A stretch of DNA of 7,094 bases, from the NCBI GenBank assembly GCA_009787135.1, contig WRGP01000143.1, positions 1-7,094 on the forward strand. The letters run 5' to 3'. Both the position numbers and the translations under genes were made by a program. Positions 1-6,004 of the stretch are shown in pieces (the first letter of the stretch is position 1; the number at the start of each line of letters is the position of its first letter). Origin of the DNA: Bacillota bacterium (GTDB lineage: Bacteria > Bacillota > Clostridia > Christensenellales > Aristaeellaceae). Below the pieces are notes generated by a model. The model did no database searches. It saw only the letters and a list, made by a program, of their open reading frames with translations, and had not been told where the DNA came from.

Positions 1-419
1 GCGCCTGCGGCGAGCATCCGCAGGCGGCGGATTCGGTAGGCGTCAACGTATACAAGGTGCGGTACGCGGGCGTCGCCATCTCCGGCGCGCTCGCGGGCTT
101 GGGCGGGCTGGTGTTTGTGGTGCCTACCTCCACCAACTTCAACGCCACTGTGTCGGGCTACGGCTTTCTGGCGCTGGCCGTGCTGATCTTTGGCCAGTGG
201 AAACCGGCTCGCGTCTTCCTGGCCGCGCTGTTTTTCGGCCTGATGAAAACCGTCGCGTCAGCGTATTCGGGCATACCTTTGCTGAAGGATCTGCCGATCC
301 CCAGCGATGTGTACAAGTTAATCCCCTACATCACCACGCTGGTTGTGCTGGCGTTTACGAGCAAACATTCGCAGGCGCCTAAGGCTTGCGGCGTGCCGTA
401 TGACCGGGGCAGCCGGTAA
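1..419 (+). CDS. Nucleoside/simple-sugar ABC transporter permease, 3' end (NupQ/BmpD-like), partial
   Basis: This is the C-terminal 138 residues of an inner-membrane permease of the BPD_transp_2 family. It probably belongs to a BmpA-type nucleoside (guanosine/purine) importer with a lipoprotein receptor and an ATPase encoded off the left edge. The reading frame is open from base 3, and the gene starts outside the window. The first residues read ACGEHPQAAD, the cytoplasmic loop typical of NupP/NupQ permeases. GALAGLGG follows at about residues 28-35, then hydrophobic segments, and the protein ends in a short charged tail (SQAPKA...PYDRG) also common in NupQ-type proteins. The internal GTG at 57 lies inside the conserved loop and is not a start. 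The gene ends with TAA and is followed by a terminator, so it is the last gene of its operon. The choice between nucleoside and another sugar substrate is inferred from family resemblance. G+C is high (38 of 60 in bases 121-180). Confidence 0.9.
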   Translation, partial: ACGEHPQAADSVGVNVYKVRYAGVAISGALAGLGGLVFVVPTSTNFNATVSGYGFLALAVLIFGQWKPARVFLAALFFGLMKTVASAYSGIPLLKDLPIPSDVYKLIPYITTLVVLAFTSKHSQAPKACGVPYDRGSR

Positions 420-448
420 GGGGTAAAGGGGGAACGGTGAGAGGACGT

Positions 449-478
449 CTTCTTTCTTTTCAGGCGAAAAGAAAGAAG
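449..478. repeat. Perfect 13-bp inverted repeat of purine/pyrimidine arms
   Basis: The left arm at 449-461 (CTTCTTTCTTTTC) is exactly complementary to the right arm at 466-478, with a 4-base loop AGGC at 462-465. One arm is all pyrimidine and the other all purine. A related purine-rich stretch (AAAGAAAAG) follows at 480-488. The hairpin lies 29 bases after the permease stop, and no T-run follows the right arm, so it is not a standard terminator by itself. It could be an mRNA 3'-end stabiliser, a copy of a dispersed intergenic repeat, or a structure acting with the terminator just downstream. Confidence 0.8.
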
Positions 479-500
479 CAAAGAAAAGCCTTCTTGGGAA

Positions 501-537
501 CAGCGGCTTGCCAAAAAGACAAGCCGCTGTTTTATTT
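501..537 (+). terminator. Rho-independent terminator after the nucleoside permease
   Basis: A perfect 10-bp G+C-rich stem, CAGCGGCTTG (501-510) with CAAGCCGCTG (520-529), closes a 9-base loop and is followed by the T-rich run TTTTATTT (530-537). It lies 81 bases after the permease stop codon and 21 bases before the next -35 box. It should therefore end the transporter operon and insulate tetR. The bases AAGCC at 486-490 could compete for the GGCTT at 505-509, but nothing else suggests regulated antitermination. Confidence 0.9.
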
Positions 538-558
538 CAAAAAATACACAATTGCCTC

Positions 559-587
559 TTGACACGGATCTTTACCTCTGCCATTAT
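559..587 (+). promoter_or_regulatory. Sigma-A type promoter of the tetR-oxidoreductase operon
   Basis: A consensus -35 box TTGACA (559-564) is separated by exactly 17 bases from a -10-like CATTAT (582-587, four of six consensus positions). Transcription would start near 594, giving a leader of about 27 bases before the ATG at 621. The -10 box abuts and partly overlaps the dyad at 586-601, which suits repression by the TetR protein encoded immediately downstream. Confidence 0.75.
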
Positions 588-619
588 GAATTTAAATTCA
601 TTGAATTGAGATTCATAAT
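583..619. promoter_or_regulatory. Probable TetR operator: two tandem 16-bp dyads
   Basis: Site 1 at 586-601 (ATGAATTTAAATTCAT) is a perfect 16-bp palindrome. Site 2 at 601-616 (TTGAATTGAGATTCAT) has the same 6-4-6 layout, with five of six arm pairs matching. The sites share base 601, so their centres are 15 bp apart. An outer inverted repeat, ATTATGAAT (583-591) and ATTCATAAT (611-619), encloses both. The array covers the end of the -10 box, the predicted start of transcription and most of the leader. Autorepression by adjacent TetR dimers is inferred from position and symmetry. Confidence 0.7.
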
Positions 620-620
620 T

Positions 621-1211
621 ATGAAAACACGAAATGCGCAAAAGGAAAAAAGACGGCGGGAAATACTCTATGCGGCGCTTGATTTGTTTGTCCGCAAAGG
701 CGTAAGCGATACCAAAATAAGCGATATCGCCGAAAAAGTTGGCATGAGCATCGGCTTACTGTTCAACTACTTTGAATCGAAAGAGGCGCTCTATTACGCC
801 CTTTTGCAAATCGGCCTGGAAGCGGCAAAAAGCGTCTCGGAATTCCCCTATGAAAAGCCACTTGCTTTTTTCACGGCATCAGCCGAATACATCTTCAGCG
901 CTACGGTTCAGGAGCCCGTCGTAGCGCGGATATTTGTGCTGATGAAGCAGGCGCAATATAGCGAAAACGTGCCCGAGGCAATTCGCGCGCAAATAACCCA
1001 TAATTCCGGCATAGCCAAAGCCGCGGAGATTATCAAGCAAGGCCAAGCGGACGGCAGCGTGAAAAGCGGCGACCCGCTCGCCCTGGCGCTGGCGTTTTGG
1101 CTCTCCATTCAAAGTACTGCCGAAGCGTTTGTGCTGATGCCCGATATGCCATTCCCCAAAGCGGAATGGTTCGTGGATATTTTAAAGAATCATAAGGAGT
1201 GTTCAATATGA
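621..1211 (+). CDS. TetR/AcrR family transcriptional regulator
   Basis: This encodes a 196-residue protein of normal TetR-family length. The N-terminal DNA-binding domain is clear: a basic start (KEKRRREILYAALDLF), then the helix-turn-helix at about residues 30-52 (TKISDIAEKVGMSIGLLFNYF) and the conserved FESKEAL that follows the recognition helix. Residues from about 60 onward form the helical ligand-binding and dimerisation domain, which gives no clue to the ligand. I chose ATG 621 because it follows the predicted promoter and operator. The in-frame TTG at 552 lies upstream of the -35 box and would add unfamily-like residues. The ribosome binding site is weak (only GAG at 608-610), so expression may be low, as is common for a repressor. 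Its TGA overlaps the ATG of the oxidoreductase gene by four bases (ATGA), which points to translational coupling and to that enzyme as the main regulated target. Confidence 0.9.
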   Translation: MKTRNAQKEKRRREILYAALDLFVRKGVSDTKISDIAEKVGMSIGLLFNYFESKEALYYALLQIGLEAAKSVSEFPYEKPLAFFTASAEYIFSATVQEPVVARIFVLMKQAQYSENVPEAIRAQITHNSGIAKAAEIIKQGQADGSVKSGDPLALALAFWLSIQSTAEAFVLMPDMPFPKAEWFVDILKNHKECSI

Positions 1212-2707
1212 AAGCCATCATCGTAGGCGGCGGAATTGCCGGGCTATCAGCCGGGGTGTATGCATCGCAAAGCGGGTTCGATGTAACCATCTTTGAATCG
1301 CACAGCATACCCGGCGGCAACGCTACCGACTGGAAGCGAAAAGGATATTTTTTCGAGGGAGGACTGCACTGGCTCATCGGCTCAAAAGAAAAGACCCCGT
1401 TGCATGCTCTTTTCAAAGAAATTGGGGCCTTGCAAGAAAACAATCCTATCCATGTCAAAGATCCGTTCCTAACCTATATGGGCAAAAGGAAAAAAATCTA
1501 TCTCTATAGAAATCTCGAAAAGCTCAGGCAGCATCTTGAGGAAATCTCACCCGAAGATAAGGCGGCTATAGACGAACTGGTCAAAGACGCAAAAATAATG
1601 AGCAAGATGAGCATGCCCATAGTGGATAGTAAGGGCGTAAAAGTAAAGAAAAAGGCGCGCTTTCCCCTGTCTATGTTGCTTGCCCTGCCAAAAGCTTTGC
1701 CGCTGATGAAAAAGCTTGGCAAAATTACGGCCAAAGAATATGCGGGCCGCTTTAAAAATCCGGATATAGCCTCCCTGCTTAGAAATCTTATCGCTGATGA
1801 TGGATTTCAAGCCCTGCCAATTGCCGCTACGCTCGGCAGCCTTTCGATTGGGGATGGCGGGTACCCTGACGGCGGCGCGCTTCGCTTGGCAGGAAATATT
1901 GCGGACGAATTTGCGCGCCTTGGCGGAAAGATAGAGTATAATGCCATGGTCGAGAAAATACACATCCAAAATGGAAAAGCAGCCGGCGTTGTAATCGGCG
2001 GCCTACTTCACACCGCCGATGCGGTCATCGTCACGCTCGACACCCGCAAAGCGATTGACAGCCTTTTTGATCCGCCTATTGAAGAGAAATGGGCCGATGA
2101 AATGCGGCAAAATATAAAGCCCATCAATTGCTCGTTTGTTGCGCTTGGGGTTACGGCTGACCTTAGCGGCCTGCCAAGCAAAATGTGTTTTCAACTTGAC
2201 ACCCCTATTGTGCACTGCGGGAAAAAATTTGAGTTCATCACCGTCAATAACTATGCCGGGTTCAAAGGCTACGCGCCGGAGGGCTGTACGGCCGTCACGC
2301 TCATTTTAAACGCGGATACATATGACGCATGGAAAACGGCGAAGGCCGATGGAGTGTACGCGGAAAAAAAGGCGGAGCTTGCGGAACTGGTTATCGATAC
2401 ACTTGCGAATCTACTCCCGCAGACAAAGGATAACATTGAGGTATGGAATGTGGCAACCCCGCTGACCTATGAGCGTTACTGCGGAACCTGGCGCGGCTCA
2501 TGGATGTCGCTTATGGGCGTGGGTGATAAGCGGTCAACGTATCCTTGCAAGCCTGAATCCATTGAAAATCTCTATTTTGCCGGACAGCGATTGCAGGTTC
2601 CGGGCGGTGTTGCCGTGGCCGCATACACAGGCCGAAATGCGGTGCAGCACCTATGCAGGGATCAAAATACGATCTTCCAGGGGAAGATGGAAGAACCGCA
2701 ATGTTGA
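1208..2707 (+). CDS. FAD-dependent oxidoreductase, phytoene desaturase/carotenoid isomerase-like (COG1233 type)
   Basis: This is a 499-residue flavoprotein of the amine-oxidase/phytoene-desaturase superfamily, at the usual length. The N-terminal Rossmann fold carries GGGIAGLSAG at residues 7-16, an acidic residue ending the second strand (E30), and IPGGNATDWKRKGYFFEGGLHW (about 34-55, split here only by description), the characteristic second FAD segment. A DGGYPDGGALRLAGN stretch at about 216-230 is the family's mid-protein motif. The C-terminal FAD-binding segment is NLYFAGQ...PGGVAVAAYTGRNA at about 454-478. ATG 1208 is preferred over GTG 1199 because AAGGAG at 1194-1199 lies eight bases before it and the ATG overlaps the tetR stop. 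No phytoene synthase or other carotenoid gene is present, so the substrate is unknown. A polyene, retinoid, fatty acid or host-derived lipid are all possible. Known relatives desaturate, saturate or isomerise hydrophobic chains. Its operon-mate tetR suggests induction by a substrate-like ligand. Confidence 0.88.
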   Translation: MKAIIVGGGIAGLSAGVYASQSGFDVTIFESHSIPGGNATDWKRKGYFFEGGLHWLIGSKEKTPLHALFKEIGALQENNPIHVKDPFLTYMGKRKKIYLYRNLEKLRQHLEEISPEDKAAIDELVKDAKIMSKMSMPIVDSKGVKVKKKARFPLSMLLALPKALPLMKKLGKITAKEYAGRFKNPDIASLLRNLIADDGFQALPIAATLGSLSIGDGGYPDGGALRLAGNIADEFARLGGKIEYNAMVEKIHIQNGKAAGVVIGGLLHTADAVIVTLDTRKAIDSLFDPPIEEKWADEMRQNIKPINCSFVALGVTADLSGLPSKMCFQLDTPIVHCGKKFEFITVNNYAGFKGYAPEGCTAVTLILNADTYDAWKTAKADGVYAEKKAELAELVIDTLANLLPQTKDNIEVWNVATPLTYERYCGTWRGSWMSLMGVGDKRSTYPCKPESIENLYFAGQRLQVPGGVAVAAYTGRNAVQHLCRDQNTIFQGKMEEPQC

Positions 2708-2806
2708 TATGTTGCCGGACACCACCCAATTCAATATACCCTTTTTTCCTGACACCGCCAGGCAAACGCAGCCTGCTGTCCTTCACGCCGCGCCCGAACT
2801 TCTTCT
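2708..2806. other. Convergent intergenic gap without a recognisable terminator
   Basis: These 99 bases separate the ends of the oxidoreductase (+) and acyltransferase (-) genes. I see no G+C-rich stem followed by a T-run in either direction. The nearest candidate is a 4-bp CCTG/CAGG stem at 2748-2762, which is too short and has no T-run after it. Two near-identical 12-mers occur as a direct repeat, CCGGACACCACC at 2715-2726 and CCTGACACCGCC at 2748-2759 (10 of 12 match). Their meaning is unclear. Confidence 0.5.
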
Positions 2807-3925
2807 TTATGCCAACAGCCTTCTCAAAAACGCCACCCTTCTCACAACATAGTTCGTAAACAAGAAACATACAGGGATGCTAATCAGTACAAGCACCGCG
2901 AATTTTAGAATAGGCAAAAATTTTATCGGCGCAAGCAGCAAAGAAAGCGCTATAATAATGGGGGCATGAAAAACATACACCGAGAATGCGTTGTCAGCCA
3001 TCGTTTTGATCAGTTTGCTTTGTTTGTCGCACTTTTCCTTAAACAACGCGATCAGGCCAATGGACATCGCGACGGCCACAAAGGATTCCCACAGGGAATA
3101 CGCGGCGCTTTGCCAGGTCAATCCGCCCATAAACAGATCAAGATGACCGCTCAGCGCCCCGCCTGAAAGCATAAGAATCGCCCAAACGATGAAACCAAGG
3201 GCGAGCCCCAGCGTTAGCCATACCCTGCCCGCGGCATAGGTAAGGTTTTCCAGCCAGTTATTGCGTTTGCATTTGATGCCTATGATGAACAAGATGATAT
3301 ACTGAGAAAAATAGCATAGCTGCATATTCAGTATGCTCGTGCCGATCGGCTGGATGATCCGAATGGAAAAAGCGCAAACGCTTATGAACAAGAACAAAGC
3401 AACGATCTTGTGGCTCGCGGGAAACGCTTTGTCATTGTTGCCCGCCTTTATGGCAAAAAACTTTCTCACAACCGCATACACAATGGAAAACAGCAATAGC
3501 GCAAAGGCAAACCACAGCGGGCCCGAAGCCCCGAGAAATTCAAAGCTTACGATATAGTGATAATAAGCACCGCTGCCCGAACCAAAAAGTATGCCGATAA
3601 TCGGGCTGATGACAAGCATATAGAACAAAGCCGGCAAGCCAAGGCGAATGAGCCTATCCTTTATAAACTTGCCAAACCCCTTTGTATCATAGGAGGCGGG
3701 GACAAAATACCCGGCAAGCAAAAACAAAAGCCCCATGGAATAGCCCTGCGTGAAGCATAGGTAAAATCCAAAAAACACAGTATGAACGGTGTCAAGCTCT
3801 TCCGCCTCGATATAATACCAGCTTCCCAGCCCGCTATACGTCACGGCCAAGTGCAAAACAACAACGAAGAGGATCATCAAGAGCCTTAGATTGTCAAAAT
3901 ACAATATCCTATTTGCCTTTGCCAT
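2807..3925 (-). CDS. Acyltransferase 3 family membrane protein (OpgC/OafA-like)
   Basis: This encodes a 372-residue polytopic membrane protein. Family marks are YFDNLR near the N-terminus, a conserved His in the first membrane helix (H25 in VVLHLAV), KDRLIRLGLP at about residues 89-98, GPLWF at 135-139 and a late NAFSVYVFHAPI at 312-323. About ten hydrophobic segments are visible, as expected. Relatives transfer acyl groups (acetyl, succinyl) to surface glycans, lipids or peptidoglycan, and the acceptor here is unknown. I chose the ATG at 3925, which has GAGAGGTG upstream and gives the common MAKANRILYFDNLR start. An in-frame ATG at 3955, three bases past the kinase stop and with AGAGGTGG before it, would add 10 residues and is a real alternative. 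The gene lies directly downstream of the kinase on the same strand. Its base composition is lower in G+C than the kinase's (24, 28 and 32 G+C of 60 in three sampled lines), so it may be a later addition to the operon. Confidence 0.88.
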   Translation of the reverse strand: MAKANRILYFDNLRLLMILFVVVLHLAVTYSGLGSWYYIEAEELDTVHTVFFGFYLCFTQGYSMGLLFLLAGYFVPASYDTKGFGKFIKDRLIRLGLPALFYMLVISPIIGILFGSGSGAYYHYIVSFEFLGASGPLWFAFALLLFSIVYAVVRKFFAIKAGNNDKAFPASHKIVALFLFISVCAFSIRIIQPIGTSILNMQLCYFSQYIILFIIGIKCKRNNWLENLTYAAGRVWLTLGLALGFIVWAILMLSGGALSGHLDLFMGGLTWQSAAYSLWESFVAVAMSIGLIALFKEKCDKQSKLIKTMADNAFSVYVFHAPIIIALSLLLAPIKFLPILKFAVLVLISIPVCFLFTNYVVRRVAFLRRLLA

Positions 3926-3957
3926 GCGGAACACCTCTCTACCCGCATAGTTCATAA

Positions 3958-5322
3958 TCACGCCACCTCTGCCTCCAAAATAGGAATCTCCAGCGTAAAG
4001 GTACTCCCCATGCCCGGCTTCGACTGCACATGGATCTTTCCCCCATGCGAAGCCGCGATAATCCTCGCGATGGCCAAACCAAGTCCATGCCCGCCCGTCT
4101 GACTTCCCCGTGCTTCATCCGCGCGGTAAAACCGGTCAAACACGCGCGCCAGGTCCGCCTTTTTGATGCCCGGTCCGTTATCCTGCACCGCAATATACAG
4201 CGCCTTGTCCCTTTGTTCGCTGCTGATGGTCACCCTGCCCCCCACCCGGGTATACTTGATGGCATTGTCCACGAACACCCGCACCACCTGCTTAACCGTC
4301 TGCCTGTCCGCGATGAGCGTGCACTCGGCGATTTTCCCCATTTCGATCTGATGTCCCTTGGCGATGATCGCCGTCTCCTTGGCCATTTCGCGCAGCATCT
4401 CGGCGCTGTCAAACGGCTCATAGGAGAGCGTGAGCGTCTTCTTGTCGTGGCGCGCGAGAAACAGCAGGTTTTCCACCAGTTCCTTCATGCTCTGCGTCTC
4501 GCTGGTGATCGCCTCAATGGCCTCGTCCCGCACATCGGGGTTATCCTTCCCCCATCGCTCAAGCAGGCCCGCATAGCCTTGAATCACGGCGATGGGCGTA
4601 CGAAGCTCGTGGGACGCGTCGGACACAAACTGCTTCTGCCTGTTGTAGGCGGCCTCAATGCGGTCGAGCATGTCGTTGATAACCACCGCCAAATCGCGGA
4701 GCTCGTTTTGCGTGCCCGCCACGTTGATGCGCGCCGACAGGTTTTTTTCGTTCATCTGCTGGGCCGTCTCCGTAATGTCGTATATGGGCCGCAGCAGCTT
4801 TCGGTTCACGCGCTTGCCCCGCGTGAGGAACGTGAAGGACACCCACCCCAGCATGGCCAGCAGGCCCCAAAGCAGGCCCGACAGGACGCGCCAGTCTTCC
4901 TCCAGCGAGAACAGAAGCTGCACATAGCCCGCCCGGTACGGCTCAATGTACTGCACGCGGACGCGGAAGGGCTCAAGCTCCCAATGCGCGCCCCAGCCGG
5001 CATGCGCGGTAAAGCCGTCGGGTGGCTCGGGTGTGTCCAGCAGGACCATCTCCACCCCCGGCGCCTCAGGGTTTGGCAGCAATTCCAACGCTTCCCGCCT
5101 GCGCGCCGCGTAGCTTGGCGCAAGCAAATATCCGTAAAGAATCGACAAAATCAAGGCCAGCGGGATGAACATGCGCATCAGCAGCAGCGCGTACGTGGCC
5201 GATGTCCGAAGGCTGATGGACAGGCGGATATAGCGGCTCAGGCGGGAAGAATACCCATGCACGCGGCCGCTGGTGCGGTTGAATAGATTATCCTCGTGGC
5301 GTTTCGCTTTTTTCTTGCTCAT
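3958..5322 (-). CDS. Sensor histidine kinase, HAMP/HisKA/HATPase_c
   Basis: This encodes a 454-residue membrane sensor kinase. In order, it has a basic cytoplasmic N-terminus of about 45 residues, a first membrane helix (about 44-69) and an extracytoplasmic region of only about 75 residues (about 70-145, rich in Trp, Pro and acidic residues). A second membrane helix (about 146-167) and a HAMP linker (about 168-225) follow. The H-box is SHELRTP with phospho-acceptor H238, the N-box is DNAIKYT with N353, G1 is DNGPGI (381-386), the F-box is FDRFYRAD (395-402) and G2 is GHGLGLA (411-417). All catalytic motifs are intact. The sensor domain has no recognised fold, so the stimulus is unknown. The ATG at 5322 lies inside the regulator gene (35-bp overlap), and no Shine-Dalgarno is visible before it. 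Translation is probably coupled to the regulator. The next in-frame Met (about residue 49) lies within the first helix and is less likely. The kinase should phosphorylate D52 of the neighbouring regulator. Confidence 0.95.
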   Translation of the reverse strand: MSKKKAKRHEDNLFNRTSGRVHGYSSRLSRYIRLSISLRTSATYALLLMRMFIPLALILSILYGYLLAPSYAARRREALELLPNPEAPGVEMVLLDTPEPPDGFTAHAGWGAHWELEPFRVRVQYIEPYRAGYVQLLFSLEEDWRVLSGLLWGLLAMLGWVSFTFLTRGKRVNRKLLRPIYDITETAQQMNEKNLSARINVAGTQNELRDLAVVINDMLDRIEAAYNRQKQFVSDASHELRTPIAVIQGYAGLLERWGKDNPDVRDEAIEAITSETQSMKELVENLLFLARHDKKTLTLSYEPFDSAEMLREMAKETAIIAKGHQIEMGKIAECTLIADRQTVKQVVRVFVDNAIKYTRVGGRVTISSEQRDKALYIAVQDNGPGIKKADLARVFDRFYRADEARGSQTGGHGLGLAIARIIAASHGGKIHVQSKPGMGSTFTLEIPILEAEVA

Positions 5323-6004
5323 ATTTAAATAAATAGCCGACGCCGCGGATCGTGTGAATTGTCTTCACGTGGAAGCGCTCGTCCAGCTTCTGCCTCAAAT
5401 AGCGGATATACACATCGACGACGTTCGTGTCTCCATCATACGACCAGCCCCAAACCTTTTCCAGCAATTCATCGCGCGTGAGCACGCGGCCGCGATTTTG
5501 GAGCAGGCACTCCAGCAGATCAAACTCCGTCTTGGTCAGCTGCAGGGACTTTTCGCCAAAGAGGACGCTGCGGCCGCCGGCATCCAGCGTGAGCTGCCCT
5601 TCGGTGAACCTTTCGGGCTGCTTGGGCATAGCCGCCAGCCGGCGCTTGAGGAGCATGCGGATGCGCGCCAGCAGTTCCTCAATGGCGAACGGCTTTGTCA
5701 TGTAGTCGTCCGCGCCCATGTCCAGCCCCATGACCTTATCCGTCACATCGTCCTTGGCCGTGAGCATCAGGATGGGCAGCGTGGCCGTGCCTTCCTGGGC
5801 GCGCAGGCGGCGGCATACCTCAATACCGCTGATGCCCGGCAGCATCAGATCCAAAACAAGCAGGTCGGGCTGAAAGCTGCCTGCCGCCTTGAGCCCTTCC
5901 AGCCCGTCGCCCGCCGTTTGCACGTCGTACCCTTCGTGCTTGAGCTCCAGCTCCACAAAGCGGGCGATTTTCGCTTCATCTTCAATGATTAGAATTTTAC
6001 TCAA
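5288..6004 (-). CDS. OmpR/PhoB family response regulator
   Basis: This encodes a 238-residue DNA-binding response regulator of standard length. The receiver domain (about 1-120) has the acidic pocket E8/D9, phospho-acceptor D52 in LVLDLMLPG, T82 and K104 (MTKPF). The C-terminal winged helix (about 133-227) has LTKTEFDLLECLL, RGRVLTRDELLEKVWG and the closing VDVYIRYLRQKLD...IHTIRGVGYLF, all hallmarks of the OmpR/PhoB class. I set the start at TTG 6004, which gives MSKILIIEDE, the family's normal N-terminus, with GGAGAG seven bases upstream. The ATG triplet near 6031 would add MMMRAERSR, which has no family counterpart and is only the out-of-frame reading of the upstream gene's GAT/GAC repeat. 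The start overlaps the end of the DUF4342 gene by 8 bp, and the 3' end overlaps the kinase gene, so DUF4342, regulator and kinase are likely made from one message. Confidence 0.95.
   Translation of the reverse strand: MSKILIIEDEAKIARFVELELKHEGYDVQTAGDGLEGLKAAGSFQPDLLVLDLMLPGISGIEVCRRLRAQEGTATLPILMLTAKDDVTDKVMGLDMGADDYMTKPFAIEELLARIRMLLKRRLAAMPKQPERFTEGQLTLDAGGRSVLFGEKSLQLTKTEFDLLECLLQNRGRVLTRDELLEKVWGWSYDGDTNVVDVYIRYLRQKLDERFHVKTIHTIRGVGYLFKYEQEKSETPRG

Noticed and set aside
552..620. TTG at 552 as the tetR start
   Set aside because: It lies upstream of the -35 box, would translate the promoter and operator, and adds residues not typical of the family. ATG 621 gives a standard TetR N-terminus.
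1033..1458. Minus-strand frame across the tetR/oxidoreductase junction
   Set aside because: It crosses the ends of two well-supported + strand genes and has no domain or start signal.
2748..2762. Small hairpin CCTG/CAGG as a terminator between convergent genes
   Set aside because: The stem is only 4 bp, and no T-run follows it on either strand.
2511..2870. Minus- and plus-strand frames of 119 and 127 codons at the oxidoreductase/acyltransferase junction
   Set aside because: They overlap two clear genes in other frames, lack ribosome binding sites and match nothing I recognise. The region is noted only as an odd junction.
4030..5286. Long open frame of 418 codons on the + strand opposite the histidine kinase
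   Set aside because: The minus strand encodes a complete kinase with all catalytic boxes. The + frame is an antisense by-product of high-G+C codon bias, with a His/Arg/Leu-rich composition and no recognisable domain.
5354..5992. 212-codon open frame on the + strand opposite the response regulator
   Set aside because: It mirrors the regulator in antisense. The regulator has every conserved receiver and winged-helix residue, while this frame shows no domain and no ribosome binding site.
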